DNA of 8,343 nt from Candidatus Wallbacteria bacterium (lineage in GTDB: Bacteria; Muiribacteriota; JAQTZZ01), in NCBI GenBank assembly GCA_028687545.1, contig JAQTZZ010000088.1:1-8343 (forward strand), given 5' to 3'. Under the pieces are notes generated by a model. That model made no database searches. It saw only the letters and a program-made list of their open reading frames with translations, and was not told the DNA's origin. Positions 1-6,941 of the stretch are shown here, piece by piece; the stretch's first letter is position 1; each line of letters opens with the position of its first letter. The position numbers and the translations under genes were made by a program.

Positions 1-1
1 G

Positions 2-403
2 ATCATGACAGAGCAAGCTCACGGGGAAACTGGGATAGATATCCACCCGGGCTCAACCATAGATAAGAGTTTCTTTATCGACCATGGAACCGGAATCGTG
101 ATCGGTGAGACGACCGAGATCGGCAGGAACGTGAAGATATACCAGGGCGTGACTTTGGGAGCCCTCAGTTTTCCTGTGGATAGCCAAGGCAATCTTTACC
201 GAGGCAGGAAACGGCATCCAACTATCGAGGACGAGGTGGTGATTTATGCAGGAGCCACAATACTCGGCGGGGAAACTGTCATCGGGTGCGGAGCTGTAAT
301 CGGGGGGAATGTCTGGCTCACCCAGTCTGTCCCTCCCCATACCAAGGTCCTGCTGGAATCCCCTAATCTGATCTTCAAGTCCAAAAATACGGGGAAGAAG
401 TAA
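2..403 (+). CDS. cysE: Serine O-acetyltransferase, C-terminal part (5' end outside window)
   Basis: Serine acetyltransferase moves an acetyl group from acetyl-CoA to L-serine, giving O-acetylserine, the precursor of cysteine in the cytoplasm. Only the C-terminal left-handed beta-helix domain is present. The frame is open to the window edge, and the ATG at base 5 lies inside the conserved domain, so the true start is upstream. Counting from that Met, GIDIHPG at 10-16 carries Asp12 and the IDHGTG stretch at 25-30 carries His27. Their 15-residue spacing matches the catalytic Asp143/His158 pair of E. coli CysE. Hexapeptide turns follow ([40 protein letters not shown]). The insert between GALSF and KRHP, and the tail [14 protein letters not shown], resemble the longer EpsC-like serine acetyltransferases rather than the E. 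coli enzyme. The stop codon shares one base with the next gene's start. Confidence 0.88.
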   Translation: MMTEQAHGETGIDIHPGSTIDKSFFIDHGTGIVIGETTEIGRNVKIYQGVTLGALSFPVDSQGNLYRGRKRHPTIEDEVVIYAGATILGGETVIGCGAVIGGNVWLTQSVPPHTKVLLESPNLIFKSKNTGKK

Positions 404-2889
404 TGTTGAAATTACTGGCTGTCATTTCTTTTTTTATTTTCCAGTCCTGTGCAGGTGCTGCATACCTTACAGTCCACTACAACAGATTCGACGGGAATTA
501 TCAGGACTGGAAACTCTGGCTCTGGAATGCTTCAGACAACAAGGAAGGGAGCGACCTGAGCTCTGATGCGAAAGACGCTTTCGGGCTCATTTTCACGGTA
601 GATCTGGAAACAAAAGGACTCGCAGGGAAGAGAATCGGGATTTTACCTAAACTTCGGGAGTGGGAATCAAAAGATCCCCCTGACAGGGTCTATACACCTG
701 ACCTTGGACTGGAAATCTATCTCTTGCAAGGAGATCAAAAAGTGTATTCTCAGAAACCGGATTTTTCCCCCAGGATCGTCAGAGCTTCCCTGGAACGTGA
801 TGACTCAATCGCCGTTGTCTTTTCAAGACCGCCGGATACAGCTGAACTTCTGTCCGATCCTCCTGTGTTAACTGCCTGCGGAACAGTGCGGAAGATCAGA
901 AAAATGGAACTGGGAATCAAAGACAAAGCTATGATCCTGGCACTTACCATCGACCAGGTCTTTGAAGCTGATCTTGCTTCCATAAACCGCGGGGAATGGA
1001 AAGTAGCACAAAAAACCGGAGAAGTAACTGTCTGGCTTGGCGGGATTCTGGACAGCGAAAAGTATTATTCAGATAAACCGCTTGGCGTTACCTTCAACGG
1101 AGACACCACCACTGTGAGGGTGTTTGCTCCTGCGGCAATCGCAGCTTCTCTGCTGCTGTATGATGGGGCTGACTCAGGAGAAGCCAGGGAAATTCCCATG
1201 ACAATGGGAAGCCAAGGAATCTGGGAAGCCTCGTTGAATCAAAAGCTATCAAATGTTTTCTATAAGATCAGGGTCACACGCAACGGGAAAACCGTGGAAG
1301 GAATCGATCCATATTCTCTCTGCAATACGGCTCATGACGGCCGCGGACTTATTTTCACTGATTCCACTGAAATTGCACCTTCGCCTGTGTTCGACCCTTC
1401 TGAATCAGTGATTTATGAGCTTCATCTCCGCGATTTCACCATCGACCCTTGCTCAGGAGTAAAGAAGCGCGGCAAATATCTGGGTCTGGCCGAAGCAGGT
1501 ACGAGACATGCTCATGATAAAAACCTGACTACAGGAGCCGACCACTTGAAAGAACTGGGCGTGAATGTGGTACAGATCATGCCTTTCCAGGATTTCGAGA
1601 ACGACGACCAGGCTGACACTTACAACTGGGGATACATGCCTGTGCATTTCAATTCACCTGACGGGTGGTATGCTACAGAAACCAGGAATTCGAAGCGGGT
1701 GAGTGAAGTCAAGACAATGATCAGCCATCTCCATCAAAGCGGGATTAGAGTGGTGATGGATGTCGTCTACAATCATACTGCCGAGAATAATCCTGAGAAG
1801 AATTTCGGGCTGAATGCCATGGCAGACGGCTATTACTACCGCAGAAAACCGGACGGCAGCTTATGGAACGGCTCAGGCTGCGGCAATGAGTTCAGAAGCG
1901 AGTCGCTGATGGGCCGCAGATTCCTGATCGACAGCCTGAAATACTGGGTCTCTGAATACAAGGTGGACGGATTCCGCTTTGACCTGATGGGCCTGATCGA
2001 TCTGGAGACCATGGTGATAGCTGCGCGGGAATTGAAAAAGATCAAGCCTGAGATCCTGATTTACGGCGAACCCTGGTCAGGCGGGGATACCCCGATCATC
2101 CAGACTGTGAAGGGACGCCAGAAAGGAAATGGTTTTTCTGTTTTCAACGACGATTTCAGGGATGCGATCAAGGGCAGCGTCTGGGACATGAAACCAGGTT
2201 ACGTGCAGGAGGGATTGTTCAGGGACAGGGTCAGAGTCGGGATCATGGGCAGCATCGACACTTTCGCCGAATCGCCGCTTGAGACGATCAATTACGTGAG
2301 CTGCCATGACAATCAGACGCTCTGGGACAGGATAATCCTGACTGAAGGAATCAATGCCACAACTATCGAAATGAAGGACATGGACATGCTCGCCAATGCC
2401 ATTATCCTGACTTCGCAGGGGATCCCATTCATCCATTCAGGCGAAGAAATGCTGCGCACGAAAAAAGGGGAGCACAATTCCTATAATCTGCCTGACGAGA
2501 TCAATCAGATCAAGTGGGACTGGAAAAAGAACAGTCTGGATGTGTTCAATTATTACCGGCAGCTGATCCAGCTGAGAAAAGACCACCCTGCATTCAGGAT
2601 GAAGACTGCTGCCGAAGTCAGGCACAATTTGAAGTTCTACGAAGATCTGAAGCTTACAGTCCCTGATCCCTGCATCGCCTATGTGCTGGACGGAGCAGCT
2701 GTGAAAGACTCCTGGAAGAAGATAGTGGTGCTGATCAATCCGAATCGCAAAGAGCAGGAGTTTCCGCTGCCTGCCGGAAAATTCAAGATCGGATTAGACA
2801 GGGAAGGATTTTACCAGGAGAATTTTAAACCTGCTGAAAAAATCGTGACTGTACAGCCGATTTCCCTGATGCTGCTGTTCGAGAAGTGA
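403..2889 (+). CDS. pulA: Type I pullulanase (GH13), secreted
   Basis: Pullulanase hydrolyses alpha-1,6 branch links in pullulan, amylopectin and glycogen-type glucans. The 828-residue protein begins with a signal peptide-like segment (about 1-20; a Cys at 16 lies in a poor lipobox, FQSC). An N-terminal pullulanase carbohydrate-binding domain (CBM41/PUD-like, about 21-115) follows, then an Ig-like N2 segment (about 122-215), a CBM48-like domain (about 225-320), the GH13 barrel (about 335-735) and a C-terminal beta domain. Family signatures are all visible: YNWGY at 407-411, region I DVVYNHT at 453-459, region II GFRFD with nucleophile Asp527, region III YGEPW with acid/base Glu556, and region IV CHDN with Asp636. 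Catalytic residues are intact and the length is normal for type I enzymes. The start overlaps the upstream stop (TAATG), and GGGGAAG just upstream can serve as ribosome binding site, so translation is probably coupled to the serine acetyltransferase gene. Confidence 0.95.
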   Translation: MLKLLAVISFFIFQSCAGAAYLTVHYNRFDGNYQDWKLWLWNASDNKEGSDLSSDAKDAFGLIFTVDLETKGLAGKRIGILPKLREWESKDPPDRVYTPDLGLEIYLLQGDQKVYSQKPDFSPRIVRASLERDDSIAVVFSRPPDTAELLSDPPVLTACGTVRKIRKMELGIKDKAMILALTIDQVFEADLASINRGEWKVAQKTGEVTVWLGGILDSEKYYSDKPLGVTFNGDTTTVRVFAPAAIAASLLLYDGADSGEAREIPMTMGSQGIWEASLNQKLSNVFYKIRVTRNGKTVEGIDPYSLCNTAHDGRGLIFTDSTEIAPSPVFDPSESVIYELHLRDFTIDPCSGVKKRGKYLGLAEAGTRHAHDKNLTTGADHLKELGVNVVQIMPFQDFENDDQADTYNWGYMPVHFNSPDGWYATETRNSKRVSEVKTMISHLHQSGIRVVMDVVYNHTAENNPEKNFGLNAMADGYYYRRKPDGSLWNGSGCGNEFRSESLMGRRFLIDSLKYWVSEYKVDGFRFDLMGLIDLETMVIAARELKKIKPEILIYGEPWSGGDTPIIQTVKGRQKGNGFSVFNDDFRDAIKGSVWDMKPGYVQEGLFRDRVRVGIMGSIDTFAESPLETINYVSCHDNQTLWDRIILTEGINATTIEMKDMDMLANAIILTSQGIPFIHSGEEMLRTKKGEHNSYNLPDEINQIKWDWKKNSLDVFNYYRQLIQLRKDHPAFRMKTAAEVRHNLKFYEDLKLTVPDPCIAYVLDGAAVKDSWKKIVVLINPNRKEQEFPLPAGKFKIGLDREGFYQENFKPAEKIVTVQPISLMLLFEK

Positions 2890-2891
2890 AA

Positions 2892-2915
2892 CTGAAATTT
2901 AATCAATAAATTCAG
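2892..2915. terminator. AT-rich hairpin between convergent genes
   Basis: CTGAAATTTA at 2892-2901 pairs with TAAATTCAG at 2907-2915, with one bulged A and a five-base loop. It sits just after the pullulanase stop and contains the stop codon of the convergent gene on the other strand. The two genes are only nine bases apart, so a shared bidirectional terminator would be expected here. The stem is weak, AT-rich and lacks a clear U-tract, so the call is tentative. Confidence 0.25.
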
Positions 2916-3561
2916 AGTCTTTGACTGACACCAGCATCCTGAAACCATCGATGTTGGCGAGCACCAGTGAGTCGGTCTTCTGAATCCGGAACTTGCGGTC
3001 GCCTGAGATTTCCAGCGCTACGCCAATGTTAGAAATAAAAGCCGCACAATGCGCATGTTCGGCCCGCAGCCCCTGGACGCCCGGGAAAGGCAGCAGGTCG
3101 CGGGGATTCTTGGTCTTCTGCTTGTGCAGCTTGCTCTTCCAGACTTCCAGCATTTTGCCGTCTACAACCTGTGAATCATTGAACTTAGCATTCAGATTGT
3201 TCCTGATTGCAGCTAATTCTGAGGAAAGATCCGGTTTTTCCACTCTGACCAGATCCTGTCCGATCCGGAAAATATAAGCGAGCGATGGAAGTTCTTCCAG
3301 AGCACCCACGTCGTCCACGTCCCCACCTGCGTCTATGTAATTGTGAAGTGCATCCATGAAGGCATTGTCATACCTGCGCAGCCCGTGCCAGGAAGAGAAG
3401 ATCACTGTGAAACCTTTGGTAAAGTAATAGCTTGCCAGAAAATCAGGGTCAGACACCAGCCACTTGACTCCTCCGCCTGGCAGAGTGAAATCCTTCAGCT
3501 CTTCGAGCTGCAGATCATGTAAAGGAGGCCAGCCTTTGCGGTCCCATTGTTCCAGTTTCAT
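2899..3561 (-). CDS. Unknown protein, 220 residues
   Basis: I do not recognise this family. The start is chosen at the ATG at 3561, which has GAGGAA at 3571-3576 nine bases upstream; that Shine-Dalgarno overlaps the stop codon of the preceding gene. A start at 3648 is possible but would overlap that gene by 74 bases. The protein has no signal peptide or membrane segment and looks cytoplasmic. Visible features are an aromatic-rich region (about 34-75, with WLVSDPDFLASYYF and SSWHGLRRYD), an acidic stretch DAGGDVDDVGALEE at 77-90, a Lys-rich segment (about 137-152), and a C-terminal part beginning FPGVQGLRAEHAHCAAF (159-175) that continues as probable beta strands. The conserved-looking RAEHAHC might be a functional site, but nothing supports a specific activity. 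It is probably co-transcribed with the 122-residue gene 13 bases upstream. Confidence 0.75.
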   Translation of the reverse strand: MKLEQWDRKGWPPLHDLQLEELKDFTLPGGGVKWLVSDPDFLASYYFTKGFTVIFSSWHGLRRYDNAFMDALHNYIDAGGDVDDVGALEELPSLAYIFRIGQDLVRVEKPDLSSELAAIRNNLNAKFNDSQVVDGKMLEVWKSKLHKQKTKNPRDLLPFPGVQGLRAEHAHCAAFISNIGVALEISGDRKFRIQKTDSLVLANIDGFRMLVSVKDSEFID

Positions 3562-3574
3562 CTTGCCTTGTTCC

Positions 3575-3943
3575 TCAAATCGCCTTTTTGGGTGAGGCCG
3601 GGGATTCAGGAGCCCTGTAATCCGCTTTTTCAGGTTTGGAGATGGCATGCTTCAGCGGAAAATCCGCTGATTTCGGAGCTTTCTGCGGCTGAGGATGCAG
3701 TTTCTCTATTTTCGCTTCTTTAACTTCCCTGGCTTCTTTGATTGGCGCAGTGCCTGGCAGAGGTTCCCTCAAGCACGGGCTCAACAGATTCAGGATGCCT
3801 GTGACCTCAGCCGGCAGAACAGATTCCAGCTTCACCCGCTCGCCGTTCAAAAGCACATAGCGGCCTTCGCCTAGTATCAGGTAAGTTCCCTTGCTGCAAT
3901 CTATTGTCAGAAACTCTTTCTTGGAAATTTTGAGGTCTTCCAC
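3575..3943 (-). CDS. Unknown protein, 122 residues, disordered Lys/Pro-rich tail
   Basis: I do not recognise this family. The start is a GTG at 3943, preceded by AGGAGGA (3948-3954) and by an in-frame TAG immediately before that site, so no longer reading is possible. Residues 1-57 look folded and beta-rich (KGTYLILGEGRYVLLNGERV at 19-38). From about residue 60 the protein changes to a low-complexity Lys/Glu/Ala/Pro tail (KEAREVKEAKIEKLHPQPQK, then SKPEKADYRAPESPASPKK), likely disordered and basic. There is no signal peptide or membrane segment. It is first in a probable two-gene unit with the 220-residue protein, and its stop codon overlaps that gene's Shine-Dalgarno, which suggests coupled translation and perhaps a shared complex. 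A linker or partner-binding protein is one possibility, as inference only. Confidence 0.7.
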   Translation of the reverse strand: MEDLKISKKEFLTIDCSKGTYLILGEGRYVLLNGERVKLESVLPAEVTGILNLLSPCLREPLPGTAPIKEAREVKEAKIEKLHPQPQKAPKSADFPLKHAISKPEKADYRAPESPASPKKAI

Positions 3944-3988
3944 TGATTCCTCCTATGGTCAATTTAAATTTCAGCTGAATCTGTGCCT

Positions 3989-4017
3989 ATTTTACCTGAA
4001 AACAGGCATCAAATCAA
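3989..4017 (-). promoter_or_regulatory. Sigma-70-like promoter for the 122/220-residue gene pair
   Basis: On the - strand a -35 box TTGATT (4012-4017) and a -10 box TAAAAT (3989-3994) are separated by exactly 17 bases. Predicted transcription starts near 3982, giving a leader of about 39 bases that contains the AGGAGGA site before the GTG start. The spacer holds a small inverted repeat, CCTG-AAAA-CAGG (3995-4006), which could be an operator half-site pair or chance. The promoter lies just beyond the stop of the GIN-domain gene, so this pair can be expressed independently of the upstream cluster. Confidence 0.5.
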
Positions 4018-4033
4018 GCATTTTCAAGCGATT

Positions 4034-4885
4034 TTACTTCACGATCTCGAACTTGCCCAGCCCGTCTATTTTGCGATCCACATTTTTGGGGTCTCCATAC
4101 ACGCGAACCCTGGCCACACCTGAAACTACGGTCTTTATGCAGTCCGAAGCAAAGACCAGGATGTCGGCTGCCCCTTCTGCGTTCACTGTTGTATTGATCG
4201 CCTTCAGCTTGGACAGGTCGATCTTGGCCGCGCCTGAAACCGCGAGCTTGAAAGTATTGCATTTTCCATCGCCTGTCAGGCTGGAAGCACCATTCACCCC
4301 GACTTCGAAGGAATCGCTGTCAATCCCGGAAACCTGTACCTTGCCTGCCCCTGAGACCATTATTTTGTTAAGGCTTGAAGCAGTCACATCTATTAACAGG
4401 CCTTTAGTGGGCCTGAAATCCTTTTTCTGGCGGATGACCAGTTTCCCGCCGTTCTCCACAAAGGTTTCCACCAGAGGCAGCAGGTTGGAATCTGTGGTGA
4501 TCCTGCAGGAGTCCTTAACCTGGCAGACTATATTCAGGGTACCGATGCCCTGAAGGTCAATCGAACTGAATCCTGAGATTTCGCGGTTCTCTTCCTTCTG
4601 CAGGCCGTCTCCTTTCACGAGCGTCAGACTGTGACCTGAAACTCCTAAAAAGCAGGTCACAATCAGGGCTGCGATCAGGAAAATCACGAAAATCTTGATG
4701 GCAAATACAGTCACCATCCCAATACAGATTATTACAAAAAGCACCAGCCCGATCACTCCGCAGATCACGGCCGCCACTGTTCCCAGGGCGAGGAGTGGTG
4801 CAAGAATTGTGATCAGCACCGGCGAAAGCAGGAGAAGCACGATTATCATTCCGATCAGGGCGAAAAAATCGAACAGAAAACCCAT
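4034..4885 (-). CDS. Membrane protein with C-terminal GIN (DUF2807-like) domain
   Basis: The start is set at the ATG at 4885, which has AAAGGAG (4891-4897) five bases upstream; a frame-extending ATG ten codons earlier lacks such a site. The 283-residue protein opens with about 80 nearly continuous hydrophobic residues (about 4-83), room for three transmembrane helices. A repeat domain follows (about 103-283) with recurring turns every 19-20 residues: VSGAGKVQV at 177, VNGASSL at 197, VSGAAKI at 216, AEGAADI at 236, VSGVARV at 254 and IDGLGKF at 273. This G-A/V pattern with alternating strands is typical of the DUF2807/GIN family (putative auto-transporter adhesin head), which forms a beta-helix related to the DUF4097/YvlB-type domain. 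In most relatives the GIN domain follows a single signal peptide, so the multi-helix N-terminus is less usual. It probably displays the beta-helix on one face of the membrane. Its molecular role is unknown. Confidence 0.82.
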   Translation of the reverse strand: MGFLFDFFALIGMIIVLLLLSPVLITILAPLLALGTVAAVICGVIGLVLFVIICIGMVTVFAIKIFVIFLIAALIVTCFLGVSGHSLTLVKGDGLQKEENREISGFSSIDLQGIGTLNIVCQVKDSCRITTDSNLLPLVETFVENGGKLVIRQKKDFRPTKGLLIDVTASSLNKIMVSGAGKVQVSGIDSDSFEVGVNGASSLTGDGKCNTFKLAVSGAAKIDLSKLKAINTTVNAEGAADILVFASDCIKTVVSGVARVRVYGDPKNVDRKIDGLGKFEIVK

Positions 4886-4935
4886 GGTCACTCCTTTGAC
4901 TGTAAAAAGATGCATTTTTTATCCGGCTTATGCAA

Positions 4936-4964
4936 ATTATCACTCCAGGAGCGGTATTTGTCCA
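4936..4964 (-). promoter_or_regulatory. Sigma-70-like promoter for the GIN-domain gene
   Basis: On the - strand a -35 box TGGACA (4959-4964) and a -10 box GATAAT (4936-4941), each five of six matches to consensus, stand 17 bases apart in the 97-base gap after the solenoid gene. Transcription would start near 4929, about 44 bases before the ATG. An inverted repeat, CCAGGA (4945-4950) with TCCTGG (4967-4972), spans the spacer and the -35 box. It could be a regulator site or a weak stem ending the upstream transcript. The gene can therefore be transcribed separately from the sigma and solenoid genes. Confidence 0.5.
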
Positions 4965-4982
4965 ATTCCTGGCTGGAAGTTC

Positions 4983-6182
4983 TCAGATCTTCAGATATCC
5001 TGCATTTCCGATCGAGTTTTCGTCCTGTTTGTCATCCTTATCTTTGCAGTTCAGTTCACCCTTCCTGGTCCTGATCTTGGATTGAATCACTCCGAACTGC
5101 TGCCTGAACGCATTGATTTCTCCGAAATTATCGAAAAATTCGACTTTCGCGGCAATGGTCTCAGGTTTCACTTCAGAGTCGATCTCCAGTTCTCCTCTGA
5201 CCAGGAAAGTGGTGATCTCCTTGGAATATTCCAGTTCTTCACTGGTCAGCAGGTATTCGTCTTCCACTGTTACCAGCCTGCCCTGATAAGGTAAAATCAG
5301 AGTAGCAGGATCGAAGCAAAGCTCAGAAATGAATTCCTTCAATTCCCTGTGGCAGACTACATGTTTTGTCTTGAGCGATAAAATGGCAGAGAGGAGAGAT
5401 CCAGAGGTGATCCCCGCATCAATCACTACACCGGACGGGCAATACAGACTGGCTTTTTGGAAGCGCTTGATGTTCAGATTGTCCAGTTTGAATTCTTCTG
5501 GTAGATAGAGATAACCCTTGGGAAGGACTTCGAGTTTGCAGGCTGTCTGGCTGAGAAGCCGCCGGTTGAAGATTTCAGCATATTCATCACGTAGAATCGC
5601 CTTGCCGACCAGGTGGAATTTTTCGATTTTACGCTCAAAAAGGGCTACCTCGAATTCGGCAGTGAGATCGAGCTTGCCTGTCATGAAAATCGTGGTATTG
5701 TCATCCAGAGAATTGAGGAAATGATCGTCAATCTTCAGCTTTCCGACCATGATTTTGGCATTGTCGGGATAGGACATGATCTGTCCGGTGAGACTCACTA
5801 TTTTGGACTGCAGGGTAGGCAGCAGCTTTTCAGGGCAGAAGACCTGGCCTGTGATCAGCAATGCTTTGATTCCTTTGTCGAGTGCATCGGCAGTGAGATC
5901 GTTTTTAATCATCATCTGCCCGGTCATGAAGAGCGAGAGCGGTTCCTTGAGCTGATCGACATATCCACTGTTGATTTCGAGCTGGCCTGTGACCAGCTTG
6001 CAGTCTGCAGGCACTTCCATGGATGAACCCATATTCCTGATGCTGAGCCTGGTAAGCAGATGAGCGGTTTCCTTGCTGTAGATCACAGCACCCACATTAT
6101 CCACGCGCTCGATCTCTCCGATCGACTGTTCTGTGGCGCTTCTCAGGTCCAGCACACCCACGTTTCTGATCACTTTTTTCAT
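4983..6182 (-). CDS. Solenoid repeat protein, about 22-residue repeats, unknown function
   Basis: The start is the ATG at 6182, with AAGGAGG (6187-6193) close upstream. The 399-residue protein has no signal peptide or membrane helix, so it is probably cytoplasmic. Its first 200 residues are tandem repeats with a glycine turn roughly every 22 residues: NVGVLDL at 7, NVGAVIY at 29, NMGSSME at 50, TGQLEI at 65, TGQMMI at 87, TGQVFC at 111, TGQIMS at 132, VGKLKI at 146, TGKLDL at 168 and VGKAIL at 192. Each turn joins two short hydrophobic strands and most are followed by a helix-like stretch, which suggests a beta or beta-alpha solenoid. Less regular units recur at GRLVTV (301), RGELEI (329) and KGELNC (374). 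The C-terminus is charged (about 379-388). Repeat length and glycine turns recall bactofilin-type scaffolds, but the sequence is not a clear bactofilin. It lies just downstream of an ECF sigma gene and may be its target. Confidence 0.8.
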   Translation of the reverse strand: MKKVIRNVGVLDLRSATEQSIGEIERVDNVGAVIYSKETAHLLTRLSIRNMGSSMEVPADCKLVTGQLEINSGYVDQLKEPLSLFMTGQMMIKNDLTADALDKGIKALLITGQVFCPEKLLPTLQSKIVSLTGQIMSYPDNAKIMVGKLKIDDHFLNSLDDNTTIFMTGKLDLTAEFEVALFERKIEKFHLVGKAILRDEYAEIFNRRLLSQTACKLEVLPKGYLYLPEEFKLDNLNIKRFQKASLYCPSGVVIDAGITSGSLLSAILSLKTKHVVCHRELKEFISELCFDPATLILPYQGRLVTVEDEYLLTSEELEYSKEITTFLVRGELEIDSEVKPETIAAKVEFFDNFGEINAFRQQFGVIQSKIRTRKGELNCKDKDDKQDENSIGNAGYLKI

Positions 6183-6214
6183 AGTTCCTCCTTGAGATAA
6201 ATGTTTTATTTAAA

Positions 6215-6384
6215 TTTGGCAAATTTTTGTGGTTTGCAGCCAGATGTTGTGCTTTTTCATTGATTTGTGGCGGGTCCTGTCCTGGGACAACTTTTTTTCT
6301 CCTTCGCTTCGCTCAGTGCGCCAAAAAGTTATCCCTGGCCACCCCACAAGGTCTTGGGTATTTGAACATGGAAAATTTGCCAAA
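6215..6384. repeat. 170-bp nested inverted-repeat element (MITE-like or structured RNA)
   Basis: The gap between the ECF sigma gene and the solenoid gene folds back on itself in three tiers. The outer arms TTTGGCAAATTTT (6215-6227) and AAAATTTGCCAAA (6372-6384) are a perfect 13-base inverted repeat. The middle arms TTGTGG (6265-6270) and CCACAA (6344-6349) pair perfectly. The inner arms 6281-6296 and 6323-6338 pair at 14 of 16 positions around a 26-base loop. No convincing gene lies within it. The terminal inverted repeats at the outer limits suit a small non-autonomous transposable element. A structured leader for the solenoid gene, transcribed from the sigma operon, is the alternative. I see no clear target-site duplication. 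Confidence 0.6.
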
Positions 6385-6402
6385 GTCGAGTTTTTCAAGT
6401 CA

Positions 6403-6858
6403 TCACTCCAGGTTTTTTCGCAAGAGCCCCAATGCCCGACTGAGCCTGAACCTGACTGTGGAAGCAGGTATGGAAAGGGATTCAGCGATCTCTGAACTGT
6501 TCATGTTCAGCCAGTATTTCTTTACGATCACTTCCCGCAGAGCGTCAGGCAGAATCTCCAGGAACTGCCGGTATTCCATTTTTTCAAAGCCGTCAGATTC
6601 ATAGGCTTCGCTGTCTTCGTAAAAGGCTGCTTCCAGAACCGCTCTTCGCCTCTGGTCGATGAAGATGTTTTTCAGCACTCTGTAAAGCCAGGATCTTACC
6701 TTGTAATCAGGGAGCATCTGCAGAAGCTCCCGGTTCCGAAGGGCGCGGCCGAAGGTTTCTGATACCAGGTCTTCGGCCAGGTCCCTGTCGCGGGAGATGC
6801 CGGTTGCATAGCAGGTCAGCTGATCAGAGAAAGCTTCAAACATTTCTGCGATGTCCAT
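6403..6858 (-). CDS. ECF-type RNA polymerase sigma factor
   Basis: The start is chosen at the ATG at 6858, which has GGAG (6865-6868) six bases upstream; an in-frame start 18 codons earlier has no comparable site and adds residues outside the family fold. The 151-residue protein has the two-domain ECF layout. Sigma region 2 spans about 5-72, with RDRDLAEDLVSETFGRAL (23-40) and WLYRVLKNIFIDQRRR (57-72), the usual core-binding and -10-reading part ending in a basic patch. Region 4 spans about 97-150, with LPDALREVIVKKYW (103-116) and a helix-turn-helix SSEIAESLSIPASTVRFRLSRA (within 121-142) for the -35 element. It directs RNA polymerase to a specific promoter set. No zinc-finger or membrane anti-sigma gene is adjacent. 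A shortened relative lies 83 bases upstream on the same strand, and the solenoid gene follows after the inverted-repeat element. Confidence 0.92.
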   Translation of the reverse strand: MDIAEMFEAFSDQLTCYATGISRDRDLAEDLVSETFGRALRNRELLQMLPDYKVRSWLYRVLKNIFIDQRRRAVLEAAFYEDSEAYESDGFEKMEYRQFLEILPDALREVIVKKYWLNMNSSEIAESLSIPASTVRFRLSRALGLLRKNLE

Positions 6859-6941
6859 CCGTTGCTCCAGGATTCCTTCACATTCACGAATATGACGAAC
6901 AAAACAAGTCAAGTGTTGGCGATTTTATAAATATTTTTCAG

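Noticed and set aside
403-465. Lipoprotein signal in the pullulanase (Cys16)
   Set aside because: The residues before the Cys (FQS) do not fit a lipobox well, as Leu/Val/Ile would be expected at -3. Ordinary signal peptidase cleavage near Ala19-Ala20 is as likely.
3575-3648. Frameshifted fusion of the 122- and 220-residue genes
   Set aside because: Each has its own Shine-Dalgarno and start or stop in the right place, and a 13-base gap explains the arrangement without a sequencing error or frameshift.
3891-4553. Plus-strand frame of 220 codons
   Set aside because: It lies opposite the clear GIN-domain gene and the GTG-started gene and has no recognisable protein features.
6210-6604. Open frames on both strands across the 170-bp inverted-repeat element
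   Set aside because: They are by-products of the inverted repeats and of the opposite strand of the sigma gene, with no ribosome binding site or family likeness.
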